A stretch of DNA of 64,000 nt from CAVVPY01 sp963750295 (GTDB taxonomy: Bacteria; Actinomycetota; Actinomycetes; Mycobacteriales; Jatrophihabitantaceae), in the NCBI GenBank assembly GCA_963750295.1, contig CAVVPY010000001.1, positions 1,488,001 to 1,552,000 of the forward strand. Reading direction: 5' to 3'. The notes beneath the pieces are model-generated. The model saw only the letters and a list, made by a program, of their open reading frames with translations. It was not told the DNA's origin and made no database searches. The translations under genes and the position numbers were made by a program. Positions 24,341-33,393 of this stretch are shown here, in pieces. How positions within the stretch are numbered: position 1 is the first letter of the stretch; every line of letters begins with the position of its first letter.

Positions 24341-24839
24341 CGGGCGCGCCAACGACGCCAACAACATCTACGTGCGCCTGGACAATGCCGGCGCCTCGTT
24401 GCCGGGCTACGACACCACGCCGCGATTCGCGATCAACGTGTATGCCGGCGACTACTCGGGCAACGGGTCCACGCCGACCTCGAGCACGGCGATGTACGGC
24501 ACTGCGCTGGCCCGACCGGCCGCCTACCTCGTCGGTCGATGGTCCGACTCGGCCAACTACGCCCACTTCAAGGTCGTCGGCGGTACGTGGACCGCCGACT
24601 CGTCGAACACCCCTGTCATCGCGCCGCAGTGGGACACGAGCACCGGCCGGATCGAACTGGTCATCCGTCGGAGCGCACTCACCAGCGGCGCGGCCAACGA
24701 CAACGCGATCGTGCCGATCACCATCGCGCTCGTCCGGCAGAACCCGACCACGTCGGCCTGGAGCGAGGACGACACGATCGCCCTGCGCTACAAGTTGACG
24801 CCGCCGAGCACACTGTGGATCTACGGCAACGTGCGGTGA
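24327..24839 (+). pseudogene. C-terminal fragment of an unidentified beta-rich (secreted?) protein
   Basis: An open frame with strong coding character starts abruptly after 24320 without a plausible start and ends in TGA at 24837-24839. The product is rich in beta-strands and aromatic residues ('NNIYVRLDNAGASLPGYD', 'FAINVYAGDYSGNG', 'YAHFKVVGGTW', 'DTIALRYKLTPPSTLWIYGNV'), as in carbohydrate-binding or DOMON-like tails of extracellular glycosidases. I do not recognise the family. Truncation at the same point as the opposite-strand alpha-glucosidase fragment suggests one rearrangement. Confidence 0.55.
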
Positions 24840-24890
24840 TGCGCCGATAGCTTCCTGCGATACGTCGGCTTCGCGGCGCGGGCCGCGCGA

Positions 24891-25256
24891 CTACCGGGAC
24901 GCGGAGGGCCGCTTACCCGTCTTCGGTGCCCTGGCCGGCCGTGCCGGCTTGATCGGAGCGGTTCGCAGCCACCGCTGCGCCGCCTTCTCGGCTCGCAGTT
25001 CGGCGTTCTGCGCCTCGAGATCCAGCACCATGCCGATGCCGGCCAGGTTCAGGCCGGCTTCAATCAGGGCGCCGATGCGGCGCAGCCGGTCCAGGTCGTT
25101 GGCGCTGTAGCGGCGCGTCCCACCGTCGGTTCGCTCGGGCTCCAGCAGCCCACGAGCCTCGTACATCCGTAGGTTCTGTACGCCCATGCCGACCAGCTCC
25201 GCTGCCACCGAGATGCCGTAGACACCACGCTCGCCGGCTGGCCCCGTCGGTCCCAT
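24891..25256 (-). CDS. MerR-family regulator, HspR-like
   Basis: This 121-residue protein has an N-terminal winged HTH: 'VYGISVAAELVGMGVQNLRMYEARGLLEPERTDGGTRRYSANDLDRLRRIGALIEAGLNLAGIGMVLDLEAQNAEL'. The YGIS-AAELVGM start and the GLNLAGI segment resemble HspR, the heat-shock repressor class, rather than metal-sensing MerR. A basic Lys/Arg-Pro tail follows and no ligand domain is present. ATG 25256 is used; the upstream extension is low-complexity. No chaperone gene is adjacent, so the target is unknown. Confidence 0.85.
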   Translation of the reverse strand: MGPTGPAGERGVYGISVAAELVGMGVQNLRMYEARGLLEPERTDGGTRRYSANDLDRLRRIGALIEAGLNLAGIGMVLDLEAQNAELRAEKAAQRWLRTAPIKPARPARAPKTGKRPSASR

Positions 25257-25266
25257 CGCTGCCCGT

Positions 25267-25331
25267 CCCCTTCCGCGGGTCCCCTTCCGCCCGGAGCCCT
25301 GTGCCCGGAACCCTGTGCCCGGACGCTTGTG
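25267..25331. repeat. Short tandem repeats in the MerR promoter region
   Basis: Three 14-bp units run head to tail: CCCGGAGCCCTGTG (25290-25303), CCCGGAACCCTGTG (25304-25317) and CCCGGACGCTTGTG (25318-25331). A decamer CCCCTTCCGC also occurs twice beside them (25267-25276 and 25281-25290). They lie just upstream of the MerR ATG, so they may be operator half-sites or simple repeat expansion. Confidence 0.7.
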
Positions 25332-25448
25332 CGGTCGGCCCTTACGACAGCATGCCAAACGTGCTACAACAAATCTACAGCGCTCACCACAGATCGCGAG
25401 AGCGGTCCGTGGCCGGTGGACGCCCGGGACCACCGGCCAGCAGCGTCG

Positions 25449-28400
25449 CTACTTCTTGATCACCGTCACGGTGATGCTGACGCTCGATCCCAGCACACGC
25501 GACGAGCCCAGGTACCGTGCCTCGACCGTGTACTCGCCCACCTTCTGGAACTTGTCGATCAGGTACGAGGCAGTACCGTCCGACCCCAGCGTGACCGACC
25601 CGTCGCGGTCGCCGTCCACGTAGATGACCACGGTGCCGCTGGCCGGCGTACCGGGCGCGGTCACCGCGACCGCGATCGTCGATGACCCCTTCCGGTGCAC
25701 GACCGACGGTGTCGCGGTCGCCGAGGTGGTGGAGGTTGCCTTGGCCACCTGAACGACCACGCTGGTGGCCGACGGGTTGGTCTGGGCGTTCCCGGCGTAC
25801 CGGACGGTCAGCGTGTGACTGCCCGGCTCCAGTGCGGTGCCCGGGATCGGCACCGTTGCCGATCCGCCCGACAGGACCGCCGAACCGAGCACCGTCGAGC
25901 CGTCGAGCACGCTGACCGAACCGGTAGGCGTGTCGTTCGCGGTCACCGTGACCGCCACGGCGCCGTCCGTCCCGTACGTCATGGCTGCGGCCGATGCCGA
26001 CACCTGCGACCGCGACGGGGTGAGCGGCAAGCCGATCAGCGTTCCGGACGGCACGGCGACAGCGGTGATCGTCGCCGGGCCACCCAGGTCGGCAGGAGCG
26101 GTGAAGCCGACCGACGCTGAGCCGTTCGAGACCGGGTAGCTGCCCATCTTGCGGGACTCGGTCGGCGTTCTGAGGTACACGGTCACGGCGGTGTTGGCCG
26201 GCGAGCCGAGCGAGGTGAGATCGAGGTTCGACAGCGTGAACGACACCGAGTCACCGGCTGACACGGTGGCCGGCAACCCGCTCTCGACCACCTGCTGGCG
26301 GGCGAAGTCGGGGCTGAGCCCGGCGTGGTGCTGCAGGTAGCCGATCCAGACGTCGCGGTCGACCAGCCCGGTGTCGCGATGGGTCCCCTGCGTGAAGGCC
26401 CCGAAGTTGTCGCCACCGGTGCCGAGGAAGGAGAAGGTCGAGATCGTGTAGCTACGAGCCGGATCCAACGCGGTGCCGTTGACGATCACCGAGGTGATGC
26501 GTGAGCCGCGCGGCCGGGTCGGGTCCTGCGTCACGCGGACGTTGTCCGACAGACCCAGGGCAAGGAACGGACGCGAGGAGCCGGTCGGCTGCCACTGCTG
26601 CTCGAGGACGTCCTTGAGCTGGGCTCCGGTGAGCTGCACCGTCCAGATGTTGTTGACGAACGGGAGGACCGAGTTGGCCTCCGCGTAGGTCACGACGCCG
26701 TCGGTGTTCGCTGGATTGCTGCTCGTGTCACCGGCGTAGCGCAGTTCGGCCCGCAGACCACCGGGGTTGACGATGCCGATGTCGGCTGTGCCTGCGTCGG
26801 CGGGCAGGCCGTCGCGCAGCGCGTTGGCGACCAGGTCACCCAGGGTCGACTCGGACGCCCGGTCATCCCGGCTGGCACCGACGAAGGCGGTGGTGATGTC
26901 GGCGGTGATGCTGCCGACCGGCGTATTGCCGACCTGTGCCGCGTTGGCCAGAGCGGCGTCGACGATCGTCTTCACCTGCGCGACGCGCGGGTAGGTGCTG
27001 ACGAGGGTCGAGTCGGGCACGGTCGTGCGAGCCACGTTGCGCACGGTGTACCCGGTGATCGTGTCGGTGTTCGGGTCGATGGTCAGCTGCACCTGGCCGA
27101 CGTTGTCGCCGTACTGCCCGGTCTGGATGATCGGGCGGGTGCGGCTCGGATCACCCGGAATCGGAGCGTCCCACGCGTAAGCCTGATGCGTGTGGCCGTT
27201 GAAGATCGCGTCGACCGAAGGATCCAGGTTCGCCATCTGCGCGAACTCCCCGCCCTTGGCAATCTCGGCCGCGTAGTTCGACCCGACGCCCTGGGTGGCG
27301 CCGGCGTGGAAGCTGGCCACGATCACGTCGGCCTCGCCGTTGCTCGGGTCACCGTCGCTGAGTTCGTGGGCCACCCGGTTGACCGCGTCGACGGCATTGC
27401 CGAACTCGATGTCCTGGATGCCGCCCGGGCTCACCAGCGAGGACGTTTCCTCGGTGACGGCCCCGATGACGCCGACCTGCACACCGTGCACGGTGAACAT
27501 CGCATATTCCGGTAGCACCGGCGTCGTGGTGCCCTTGGCGTAGACGTTCGCGCCGAGGTAGTCCCACTGCGCGTTGCGGTGACCGGACGGGCCGATGATG
27601 CGGTCACGCAGATCCGGCCAGCCCTGATCGAACTCGTGGTTGCCCACAGCCGACGCGTCGAGTCCCAGCGCATTGAACATGTCGATGGTGGGTTGGTCGT
27701 TGGCGACTGCGGAGGCGAACTCCGACGCCCCCATCAGGTCCCCCGCGCCCACGAGCAGCGTGTTGTCCGCACCGCCCTGCTCGGTGAGTTGCTCGACGGT
27801 GCCGGCCCACTTGACCGTGTTGGCGTTGATCCGTCCGTGGAAGTCGTTGACCCCGAGCAGGTTCAGCGTCACGGGAGCCTTGGCCGTGTCGACGGTGAGC
27901 CCGACGACCTCCGGATCGTGGTCGGAGGCGCGGAACATGTTGGGCTGGTAGAAGTTCGTGACGTTGTAGTTGTCGCGGCTGTACTCGAAGGCCACCGACT
28001 CGCCGGAGTTGATACTCCAGATGTCGGCCCCGGCGACGATGCCGAGTGCGGCCGGGTTGGCGAGCACGTGGTCCAGCGATCCGGACTGCCCGCCGAAGCT
28101 GTAGGTCCACTCGTTCGGGGTGCTGGAGTTGATCGCCTGGTAGCCGGCGCCGTAGAGCACCTGCATCGGGTCCTCTTGGCTGTAGGAGTTGAAGTCGCCG
28201 GTCAGCAAGATCTTGTCGGTCCCGCGGGACGCTGCGAAGTCGTTGGCGAAGGGAATGAGGTCCTGCGCCTGCGCCACCCGGTCCGGGTTTGCGTTGCCCT
28301 GGCCGGTGCCGTCGTCCACGCCCGAACCCTTGGACTTGAAGTGGTTCACCACGACGGCGAAGGCGGCGGAGTCGGCCGCATCCTTGGCTTTGAACGCCTG

Positions 28401-30356
28401 TGCCAGTGGCTCGCGGGCGTTGCTGAACGCTGCGCTGCCGACGAGCACCTTCGAGGCTCCGACGAGCGACACGGTGCTGGGGTTGTAGATGAACGCGGTG
28501 CGAATGACGTCCTGCTCGGACGTCGGGGGCAGGTCAGCGGCGGACGGGGACGGCGCGAAAGCCCACCGTGTCGAGCCGGCGGCCGTGTTGAGCGCATCGA
28601 CGAGGGTCGACAGGGCGTCGTCACGGTTCGGCTCGCCCAACGCGACCGAATTCTCGACCTCCTCGAGGGACACGATATCGACGCCCAACGCGTTGATGGC
28701 TGCGACGATCTTCGTCTGCTGCCGGTTCAGGTCATCTGCCTCGGCCGCTCCGCGGGGTCCGGTCGGGCCACAGTCGTTGACCGTGTTGTGGTTGCCCGCT
28801 CGATCGTTGTAGTAGGTGCAGGTGTGCCCGGCCGCCTCGTAGTCGACTCCGGTCGTGTTGAAGTAGTTCAGGACGTTGAACGTCGCCAGGTGCAGGTTGC
28901 CGGGCACCGCTTCCGGGGACTCGGTGCGGGTGTTCGCGAACGTCGCGACCGAGCCGCCCTGATCGGTGACGGGCTGCTGCGGCTGGAACTTCCACGTGTT
29001 GTTGCGGTAGTCGAGCAGCACCGGCGCGTGGAGGGTGGCCTGCGCGGCGACCCGGATCGGGTTTGCCGGCGAGAGCCAGGGCAACGGGATGGACTGGTTG
29101 GCCGGGCTGAGGAAGTTGATGCTCGCGCCGTCGTCCAGAGTGACCGCACGCGCCGCATTGTCGGCGTTCACGGCGGCGATCGCGGCGCCGTCCTGCGCAT
29201 CCGCGACCTCCGTGGGCACGATCAGCGGTGTCGTTCCCGTCGCCAGACCGATCTCGGCGTACTGGTTGGTCGAGTAGGTGTTCGTGACGGTGAACTGGTC
29301 GGTCGGGGCGAGCAGTTCCCCTTCGTGCGCCTCGCGATCGGTGTCGGTCGTCGGGTACGCGGTGACCAGTGGCGTCACCGGCGGCGCCGTGCCGGCAGCC
29401 GCAATGACCCCGCCGGCCGCTGGCGTGATCTCGGTCAGTCCGTTGAACTCGCTCACCACGCCGGTCACGTCGACGAAGTCGCCCAGGGCGACCGACGACG
29501 CGCCCGAGTTCGAGCCGAAGACGTAGACAGCATCGGACGCGCCCGGGGTGGCGTCAGTGCCGCCGCCGGTCCCTGCCGTCTGGATGTAGATGCCGTTGAA
29601 CCCGCCGCTCGGGTACGCCGCGGTCACGATGCCGGTCGTGTGCACGGTCTGGCCCACGAGCGGGCTGCTCGCGCCGGTGCCCTGGATCTCGGCGATCGTC
29701 TTGTCGGCCGGTGGCGGGGGCGGCGGCGGCCCGCCGTCGCTCGAGTTCTGCGGGCCGGGCGCGCCGGTGCTGAAGTCGCTCGAGTTGTTGTCGGTGTCGG
29801 CACCCGCGGCGTTGCGCGTCGCGGACGTGGTGTTGCTCAGCGTGGCAGTGGGCGCGGCCTCGGAGGATGTGGCCGCGCTGCCGTAGCCGACGGCGTCGAC
29901 AAGTCCGGGATTGCCGGCGAGGTTGCCGACCGTGGTGAACGGCGCCGTGGTCGGCACCAGCAGCACAACCCCCGACGTGCCGGACATGGGAATGGCGCCC
30001 GTCGCGTCCGGTGTCGGCAGCAACGGCGCGGAGGTGTTCGCCCCGGCAGCTTCCTGGATCAGGTAGTGCGCGCCGGCCGCGACCGAGCCCGCGAGCGGGG
30101 TGACCTGCGCGGACGTGCCGGTCGAGGTGCGGTACTGCACTGACCAGCCCGCCACGCTGATCGGAGACGGGGTCGGGTTGTACAGCTCGATGAAGTCGTT
30201 GCGGTACGGGGCGCCGGTGTTGCCGCCGCCGCCGTAGACCTCGCTGATCACCACGTTGGTGCCGGCCGGGTTGGCCGAGGCCGACACGGCCTGCAGCCCG
30301 CCCGCCAGCAGGCCCAGGCCGGCAACCAGCACGGTGCACTTTCCGAATGCTCGCAT
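25449..30356 (-). CDS. Very large secreted ExeM/NucH-type nuclease fused to a 5'-nucleotidase
   Basis: This 1635-residue protein has a signal peptide (1-28) and a lamin-tail domain (~30-170, 'VISEVYGGGGNTGAPYRNDFIELYNP'). A Pro-rich linker and an OB-like ExeM module ('VGQTVHTTGIVTAAYPSGG') follow, then an endonuclease/exonuclease/phosphatase domain ('LHLATFNVLNYF', 'LLTGDFNSYSQEDP', 'SDHDPEVVGL'). Next come a metallophosphatase 5'-nucleotidase ('LLGVNDFHGRI', 'GNHEFDQGW', 'FNGHTHQAY') with its C-terminal substrate domain ('NPGGLRAELRYAG'), and Ig-like repeats to the end. It would degrade extracellular DNA and dephosphorylate the nucleotides, scavenging phosphate. No LPxTG anchor is seen. Confidence 0.93.
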   Translation of the reverse strand: MRAFGKCTVLVAGLGLLAGGLQAVSASANPAGTNVVISEVYGGGGNTGAPYRNDFIELYNPTPSPISVAGWSVQYRTSTGTSAQVTPLAGSVAAGAHYLIQEAAGANTSAPLLPTPDATGAIPMSGTSGVVLLVPTTAPFTTVGNLAGNPGLVDAVGYGSAATSSEAAPTATLSNTTSATRNAAGADTDNNSSDFSTGAPGPQNSSDGGPPPPPPPADKTIAEIQGTGASSPLVGQTVHTTGIVTAAYPSGGFNGIYIQTAGTGGGTDATPGASDAVYVFGSNSGASSVALGDFVDVTGVVSEFNGLTEITPAAGGVIAAAGTAPPVTPLVTAYPTTDTDREAHEGELLAPTDQFTVTNTYSTNQYAEIGLATGTTPLIVPTEVADAQDGAAIAAVNADNAARAVTLDDGASINFLSPANQSIPLPWLSPANPIRVAAQATLHAPVLLDYRNNTWKFQPQQPVTDQGGSVATFANTRTESPEAVPGNLHLATFNVLNYFNTTGVDYEAAGHTCTYYNDRAGNHNTVNDCGPTGPRGAAEADDLNRQQTKIVAAINALGVDIVSLEEVENSVALGEPNRDDALSTLVDALNTAAGSTRWAFAPSPSAADLPPTSEQDVIRTAFIYNPSTVSLVGASKVLVGSAAFSNAREPLAQAFKAKDAADSAAFAVVVNHFKSKGSGVDDGTGQGNANPDRVAQAQDLIPFANDFAASRGTDKILLTGDFNSYSQEDPMQVLYGAGYQAINSSTPNEWTYSFGGQSGSLDHVLANPAALGIVAGADIWSINSGESVAFEYSRDNYNVTNFYQPNMFRASDHDPEVVGLTVDTAKAPVTLNLLGVNDFHGRINANTVKWAGTVEQLTEQGGADNTLLVGAGDLMGASEFASAVANDQPTIDMFNALGLDASAVGNHEFDQGWPDLRDRIIGPSGHRNAQWDYLGANVYAKGTTTPVLPEYAMFTVHGVQVGVIGAVTEETSSLVSPGGIQDIEFGNAVDAVNRVAHELSDGDPSNGEADVIVASFHAGATQGVGSNYAAEIAKGGEFAQMANLDPSVDAIFNGHTHQAYAWDAPIPGDPSRTRPIIQTGQYGDNVGQVQLTIDPNTDTITGYTVRNVARTTVPDSTLVSTYPRVAQVKTIVDAALANAAQVGNTPVGSITADITTAFVGASRDDRASESTLGDLVANALRDGLPADAGTADIGIVNPGGLRAELRYAGDTSSNPANTDGVVTYAEANSVLPFVNNIWTVQLTGAQLKDVLEQQWQPTGSSRPFLALGLSDNVRVTQDPTRPRGSRITSVIVNGTALDPARSYTISTFSFLGTGGDNFGAFTQGTHRDTGLVDRDVWIGYLQHHAGLSPDFARQQVVESGLPATVSAGDSVSFTLSNLDLTSLGSPANTAVTVYLRTPTESRKMGSYPVSNGSASVGFTAPADLGGPATITAVAVPSGTLIGLPLTPSRSQVSASAAAMTYGTDGAVAVTVTANDTPTGSVSVLDGSTVLGSAVLSGGSATVPIPGTALEPGSHTLTVRYAGNAQTNPSATSVVVQVAKATSTTSATATPSVVHRKGSSTIAVAVTAPGTPASGTVVIYVDGDRDGSVTLGSDGTASYLIDKFQKVGEYTVEARYLGSSRVLGSSVSITVTVIKK

Positions 30357-30385
30357 GACTTCTCCGACTTTCGAGGTGGGCAATT

Positions 30386-30461
30386 GAGGCGTCCTCACAA
30401 ACTACGGAGAAGCGCGTAAACCACCGAGACCGTCGTAAAGTACCGACACCGTGCCAAAGTA
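30386..30461. promoter_or_regulatory. Four degenerate 19-bp tandem repeats upstream of the nuclease gene
   Basis: Units begin at 30386, 30405, 30424 and 30443. The two best, CCGAGACCGTCGTAAAGTA and CCGACACCGTGCCAAAGTA, match at 15 of 19 positions; the third (CGGAGAAGCGCGTAAACCA) matches the first of these at 12. All four keep an AAA near position 14-16 and a final A. The array begins 30 bases upstream of the nuclease ATG, so it likely binds a regulator, plausibly a phosphate-responsive OmpR-type protein. Confidence 0.65.
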
Positions 30462-30639
30462 GGAATAGCAGGGGATGCCCAGTTCGTGACCAACTATCGA
30501 GCAACTGACGCCAGCCCCGGGCGAGCGCTGGGCAAGCAGAAACGTCCGTGTTTAGGCCGTTATGACACGGCGGCGGCTACCGCGTGCGGGCGAAGTACCG
30601 TGGCGATGAGGATCGACCCTGCTGACTTGGAGACACGCC

Positions 30640-31647
30640 GTGGCGATCAGTGACTTCGCCCGGTACCCGCTGCTGTTCGGGCCGAGCCCGGTGCACCGGC
30701 TCGAGCGACTGACCGAGCACCTCAACGGCGCGAGCATCTGGGCCAAGCGCGAGGACTGCAACTCCGGACTCGCCTTCGGTGGAAACAAGACCCGCAAGCT
30801 CGAATACCTCGTGCCGGATGCCCTCGCCCAGGGCGCAACCCACTTGGTCTCCATCGGCGGCGTCCAGTCCAACCACACGCGGCAGGTGGCCGCCGTCGCC
30901 GCCAGACTCGGGCTCAAGGCGCGGTTGGTGCAGGAGAGCTGGGTCGACTGGCCCGACTCGGTGAACGACCGGGTCGGCAACATCCTGCTCTCACGCATCA
31001 TGGGTGCCCACGTCGAACTCGTCGAGGCAGGCTTCGGGATCGGGTTCAAGCAGAGCTGGGAGAACGCGCTCGAGCAGATCCGCGCCGACGGCGGAGTCCC
31101 CTACGCGATCCCGGCCGGCGCGTCCGACCATCGCCTCGGCGGACTGGGCTTCGCCAACTGGGCCGACGAGGTGGCGCAACAGGAGCGCGACCTCGGGGTC
31201 TTCTTCGACACGATCATCGTGTGCAGCGTCACCGGCTCGACACACGCGGGCATGATCGCGGGCTTCGCGGGACAGGATCGACCCCGCCGGCTGCTCGGCA
31301 TCGACGCGTCGGCGAAGATCGATCAGACGCGTGCCCAAGTGGCAAAGATTGCGCGGAACACCGCCGAGCTGATCGGGCTGGGACGCGAGCTGCGCGACGA
31401 CGAGATCACCGTCCTCGACGGGTGGGCCGGTGACTTCTACGGCATCCCCGTCGCCTCGACGCTCGACGCGATTCGTCTCACGGGGCGGCTGGAGGGCGTG
31501 ATCATCGATCCCGTCTACGAGGGCAAATCGATGGCCGCATTGATCGATCTCGTGCGCACCGGTGAGATTTCGAAGGACTCGACCGTCCTGTACGTCCACC
31601 TGGGCGGCCAGCCCGCGATCAACGCGTACAGCGCACTGTTCCGATGA
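30640..31647 (+). CDS. acdS: 1-aminocyclopropane-1-carboxylate (ACC) deaminase
   Basis: This 335-residue PLP-dependent fold-type II enzyme matches ACC deaminase over its full length: 'YPLLFGPSPVHRLERL', the PLP-lysine segment 'GGNKTRKLEYL' and 'GGVQSNHTRQVAAVAA'. The residues that separate true ACC deaminase from D-cysteine desulfhydrase are also present: Glu in 'DPVYEGKSM' and Leu in 'YVHLGGQPA'. It converts ACC, the ethylene precursor of plants, to 2-oxobutyrate and ammonia, implying contact with plants or ACC-rich soil. GTG 30640 follows GGAG. No adjacent Lrp-type acdR is present. Confidence 0.95.
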   Translation: MAISDFARYPLLFGPSPVHRLERLTEHLNGASIWAKREDCNSGLAFGGNKTRKLEYLVPDALAQGATHLVSIGGVQSNHTRQVAAVAARLGLKARLVQESWVDWPDSVNDRVGNILLSRIMGAHVELVEAGFGIGFKQSWENALEQIRADGGVPYAIPAGASDHRLGGLGFANWADEVAQQERDLGVFFDTIIVCSVTGSTHAGMIAGFAGQDRPRRLLGIDASAKIDQTRAQVAKIARNTAELIGLGRELRDDEITVLDGWAGDFYGIPVASTLDAIRLTGRLEGVIIDPVYEGKSMAALIDLVRTGEISKDSTVLYVHLGGQPAINAYSALFR

Positions 31648-31650
31648 GCC

Positions 31651-32919
31651 TCAGGAACGTGCACCCGGCCGGTGTGCGATTGCCACGATGGCGATGTCGT
31701 CACGGAGATCGTCGGCAACTGCGTCGTGGAGCGTGGTGACGATCTGGGCCGGCGTCATGGTGTGGCAGGAGGCGAGAATCCGGGACAGTCCGGCGTCCTC
31801 GAGCCGGTGCGGGTGACCGGAGTCGGGTAGCCCGTCGGTGTAGAGGACCAGCGTGTCGCCGGCGAGCAATTCGAGCCTCGTGTCGCTGATCTCGATGTCG
31901 GGCAGCACCCCGAGCAGTGGTCCGGAGTGCCCCACTGCGTGGACCTCGCCATCGGCGCGCAGCAACAGCGGCAGCGGATGGCCGGCGACCGCCAGATCCA
32001 CGGCAAGCCGGCCGGGCCCAGGTTCGATCCGGGTCATGGCGGCCGTGACGAATCGGCCGTCCGCGTCGTCTCCGCTGGTCAGCGCATCGTTGGTGCGGCG
32101 CAGCACCTCACCGGGCGAGCGGTGCTGGATCGCGTTGGCCCGCACGCTGTAGCGGGCGGCGCTCGTCCGACCCGCCGCTGCCGCCCCGGTTCCGCACACG
32201 TCGCCGATGACGATTCCCCACGCGCTCTCGTCGATCGGGAACGCGTCATAGAAGTCACCGCCGACCTGGTGGCGGCTGAGCGGGTGATAGACCGCAGCGA
32301 GTTCGACGCCGGGAATGTCGGGCAGCTCCGGCGGCAACAAGCTCGACTGCAGAGCCTGGGCCAGCTGCTCGACCTCGCTCAGGCGCTGGTTGGCGGCCAC
32401 CAGTGCGCTGCCGGCGCTGAGCCGCAGTTCCAGCTCGTCGATCACGAGCGCAGCGAGATCGACCAGGATCGCCGTTTCGTGCTGGGTGATCGGTCGAGGG
32501 ACCCGGTCGATCGCACAGAGGGTGCCCAGGTTGTATCCGTCGTGGGTGGTCAATGGCGCACCGGCGTAGAAGCGCAGCCCGAACTCGCCGGCGACGAGCG
32601 GATTGCTGAGCGTGCGCGGGTCGTTGGCCGCGTCTGTGACGAGCCACGGTTCAGAGCCGAGAATCGCCGAGGCGCACAGCCCGGGATCGCGACCGATCTC
32701 GGTGACCTCGAGCCCGTGATGGGACTTGAACCAGATGCGGTCGGTGTCGACCACGCTGACGATTGCGATCGGCACGTTGAGCAACCTGGCGGCGAGGAAC
32801 GCGATGCGGTCGAAGGCGCCGTCGGGCGGCGTGTCCAGGATGTCGTAGCGGCGAACCGCGGCGATCCGCTGCTGCTCGCGGGCGGCATCGGACTCTGCGT
32901 CGGGGTAGGTCTGCGCCAT
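31651..32919 (-). CDS. GAF-domain PP2C (SpoIIE/RsbU-type) phosphatase
   Basis: In this 422-residue protein, residues ~20-165 form a GAF sensor ('RYDILDTPPDGAFDRIAFLAARLLNVPIAIVSVVD', 'CASAILGSEPWLVTDAANDPR'). Residues ~200-420 form a PP2C/SpoIIE phosphatase with the metal-binding motifs 'VGGDFYDAF', 'VIGDVCGTGAAAA', 'LVLYTDGLPDSG' and 'DDIAIVAIA'. It should dephosphorylate a STAS-domain anti-anti-sigma factor; a STAS gene is divergently encoded 107 bases away. ATG 32919 is chosen; an in-frame GTG at 32931 is possible. The stop is three bases from the convergent acdS stop. Confidence 0.92.
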   Translation of the reverse strand: MAQTYPDAESDAAREQQRIAAVRRYDILDTPPDGAFDRIAFLAARLLNVPIAIVSVVDTDRIWFKSHHGLEVTEIGRDPGLCASAILGSEPWLVTDAANDPRTLSNPLVAGEFGLRFYAGAPLTTHDGYNLGTLCAIDRVPRPITQHETAILVDLAALVIDELELRLSAGSALVAANQRLSEVEQLAQALQSSLLPPELPDIPGVELAAVYHPLSRHQVGGDFYDAFPIDESAWGIVIGDVCGTGAAAAGRTSAARYSVRANAIQHRSPGEVLRRTNDALTSGDDADGRFVTAAMTRIEPGPGRLAVDLAVAGHPLPLLLRADGEVHAVGHSGPLLGVLPDIEISDTRLELLAGDTLVLYTDGLPDSGHPHRLEDAGLSRILASCHTMTPAQIVTTLHDAVADDLRDDIAIVAIAHRPGARS

Positions 32920-33026
32920 CGGCTCGGCCACTGTTGCAGCCTAGGCCAGCCATCAGCCCTCTGCTCATCGCGCCAGGGCCGCCGGGGTGCCGATATCGAG
33001 CCGGACCGCGCCTGCTCGGCTATCTT

Positions 33027-33377
33027 GTGACGGTGGAACTGCAGGTGACGCCGCAACCGGACGGCTGCACCCTGCTCAAGATCAGCGGTGAGATCGACGT
33101 CGCCCACTCCGAACGGATCCGAACGGCCGGAGCCGATTCGATCCGCGCAGCCGGTCACGGCCGGTTGGCGATCGACCTGTCCGACGTCACGTTCCTCGAC
33201 TCGACCGGCCTCGGCGCGCTGATCCAGCTGCGCAGTTTGAGTATCGAGAGCGAAACCGCGCTCGTCCTCGTCGATCCGTCCCCAGTGGTACGACGGCTGC
33301 TGGCGCTGACGTGCCTGTCCGATGCGTTCGAAATTGCCGGCCGGCCGAGCGACCCAACCGGCGCCCCAGCATCCTGA
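33027..33377 (+). CDS. STAS-domain anti-sigma factor antagonist
   Basis: This 116-residue SpoIIAA/RsbV-like protein has the strand-helix pattern 'TLLKISGEIDVAHSERI', 'RLAIDLSDVTFLDSTGLGALIQLRSL', with the phosphorylatable Ser in DSTG, and 'FEIAGRP'. Unphosphorylated antagonists bind anti-sigma kinases and free sigma factors. The partner phosphatase is likely the divergent GAF-SpoIIE protein; no RsbW-type kinase is in the window. The GTG start at 33027 is chosen for domain length; the frame extends upstream to 32934 without coding character. Confidence 0.9.
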   Translation: MTVELQVTPQPDGCTLLKISGEIDVAHSERIRTAGADSIRAAGHGRLAIDLSDVTFLDSTGLGALIQLRSLSIESETALVLVDPSPVVRRLLALTCLSDAFEIAGRPSDPTGAPAS

Positions 33378-33393
33378 CCGGGCCGGGGCGGAC

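Noticed and set aside
27579..30143. 854-codon open frame on the plus strand opposite the nuclease gene
   Set aside because: It is a GC-driven shadow: its product is Val/Gly/Arg-rich without any recognisable domain, whereas the minus-strand frame encodes a full set of conserved nuclease and nucleotidase motifs.
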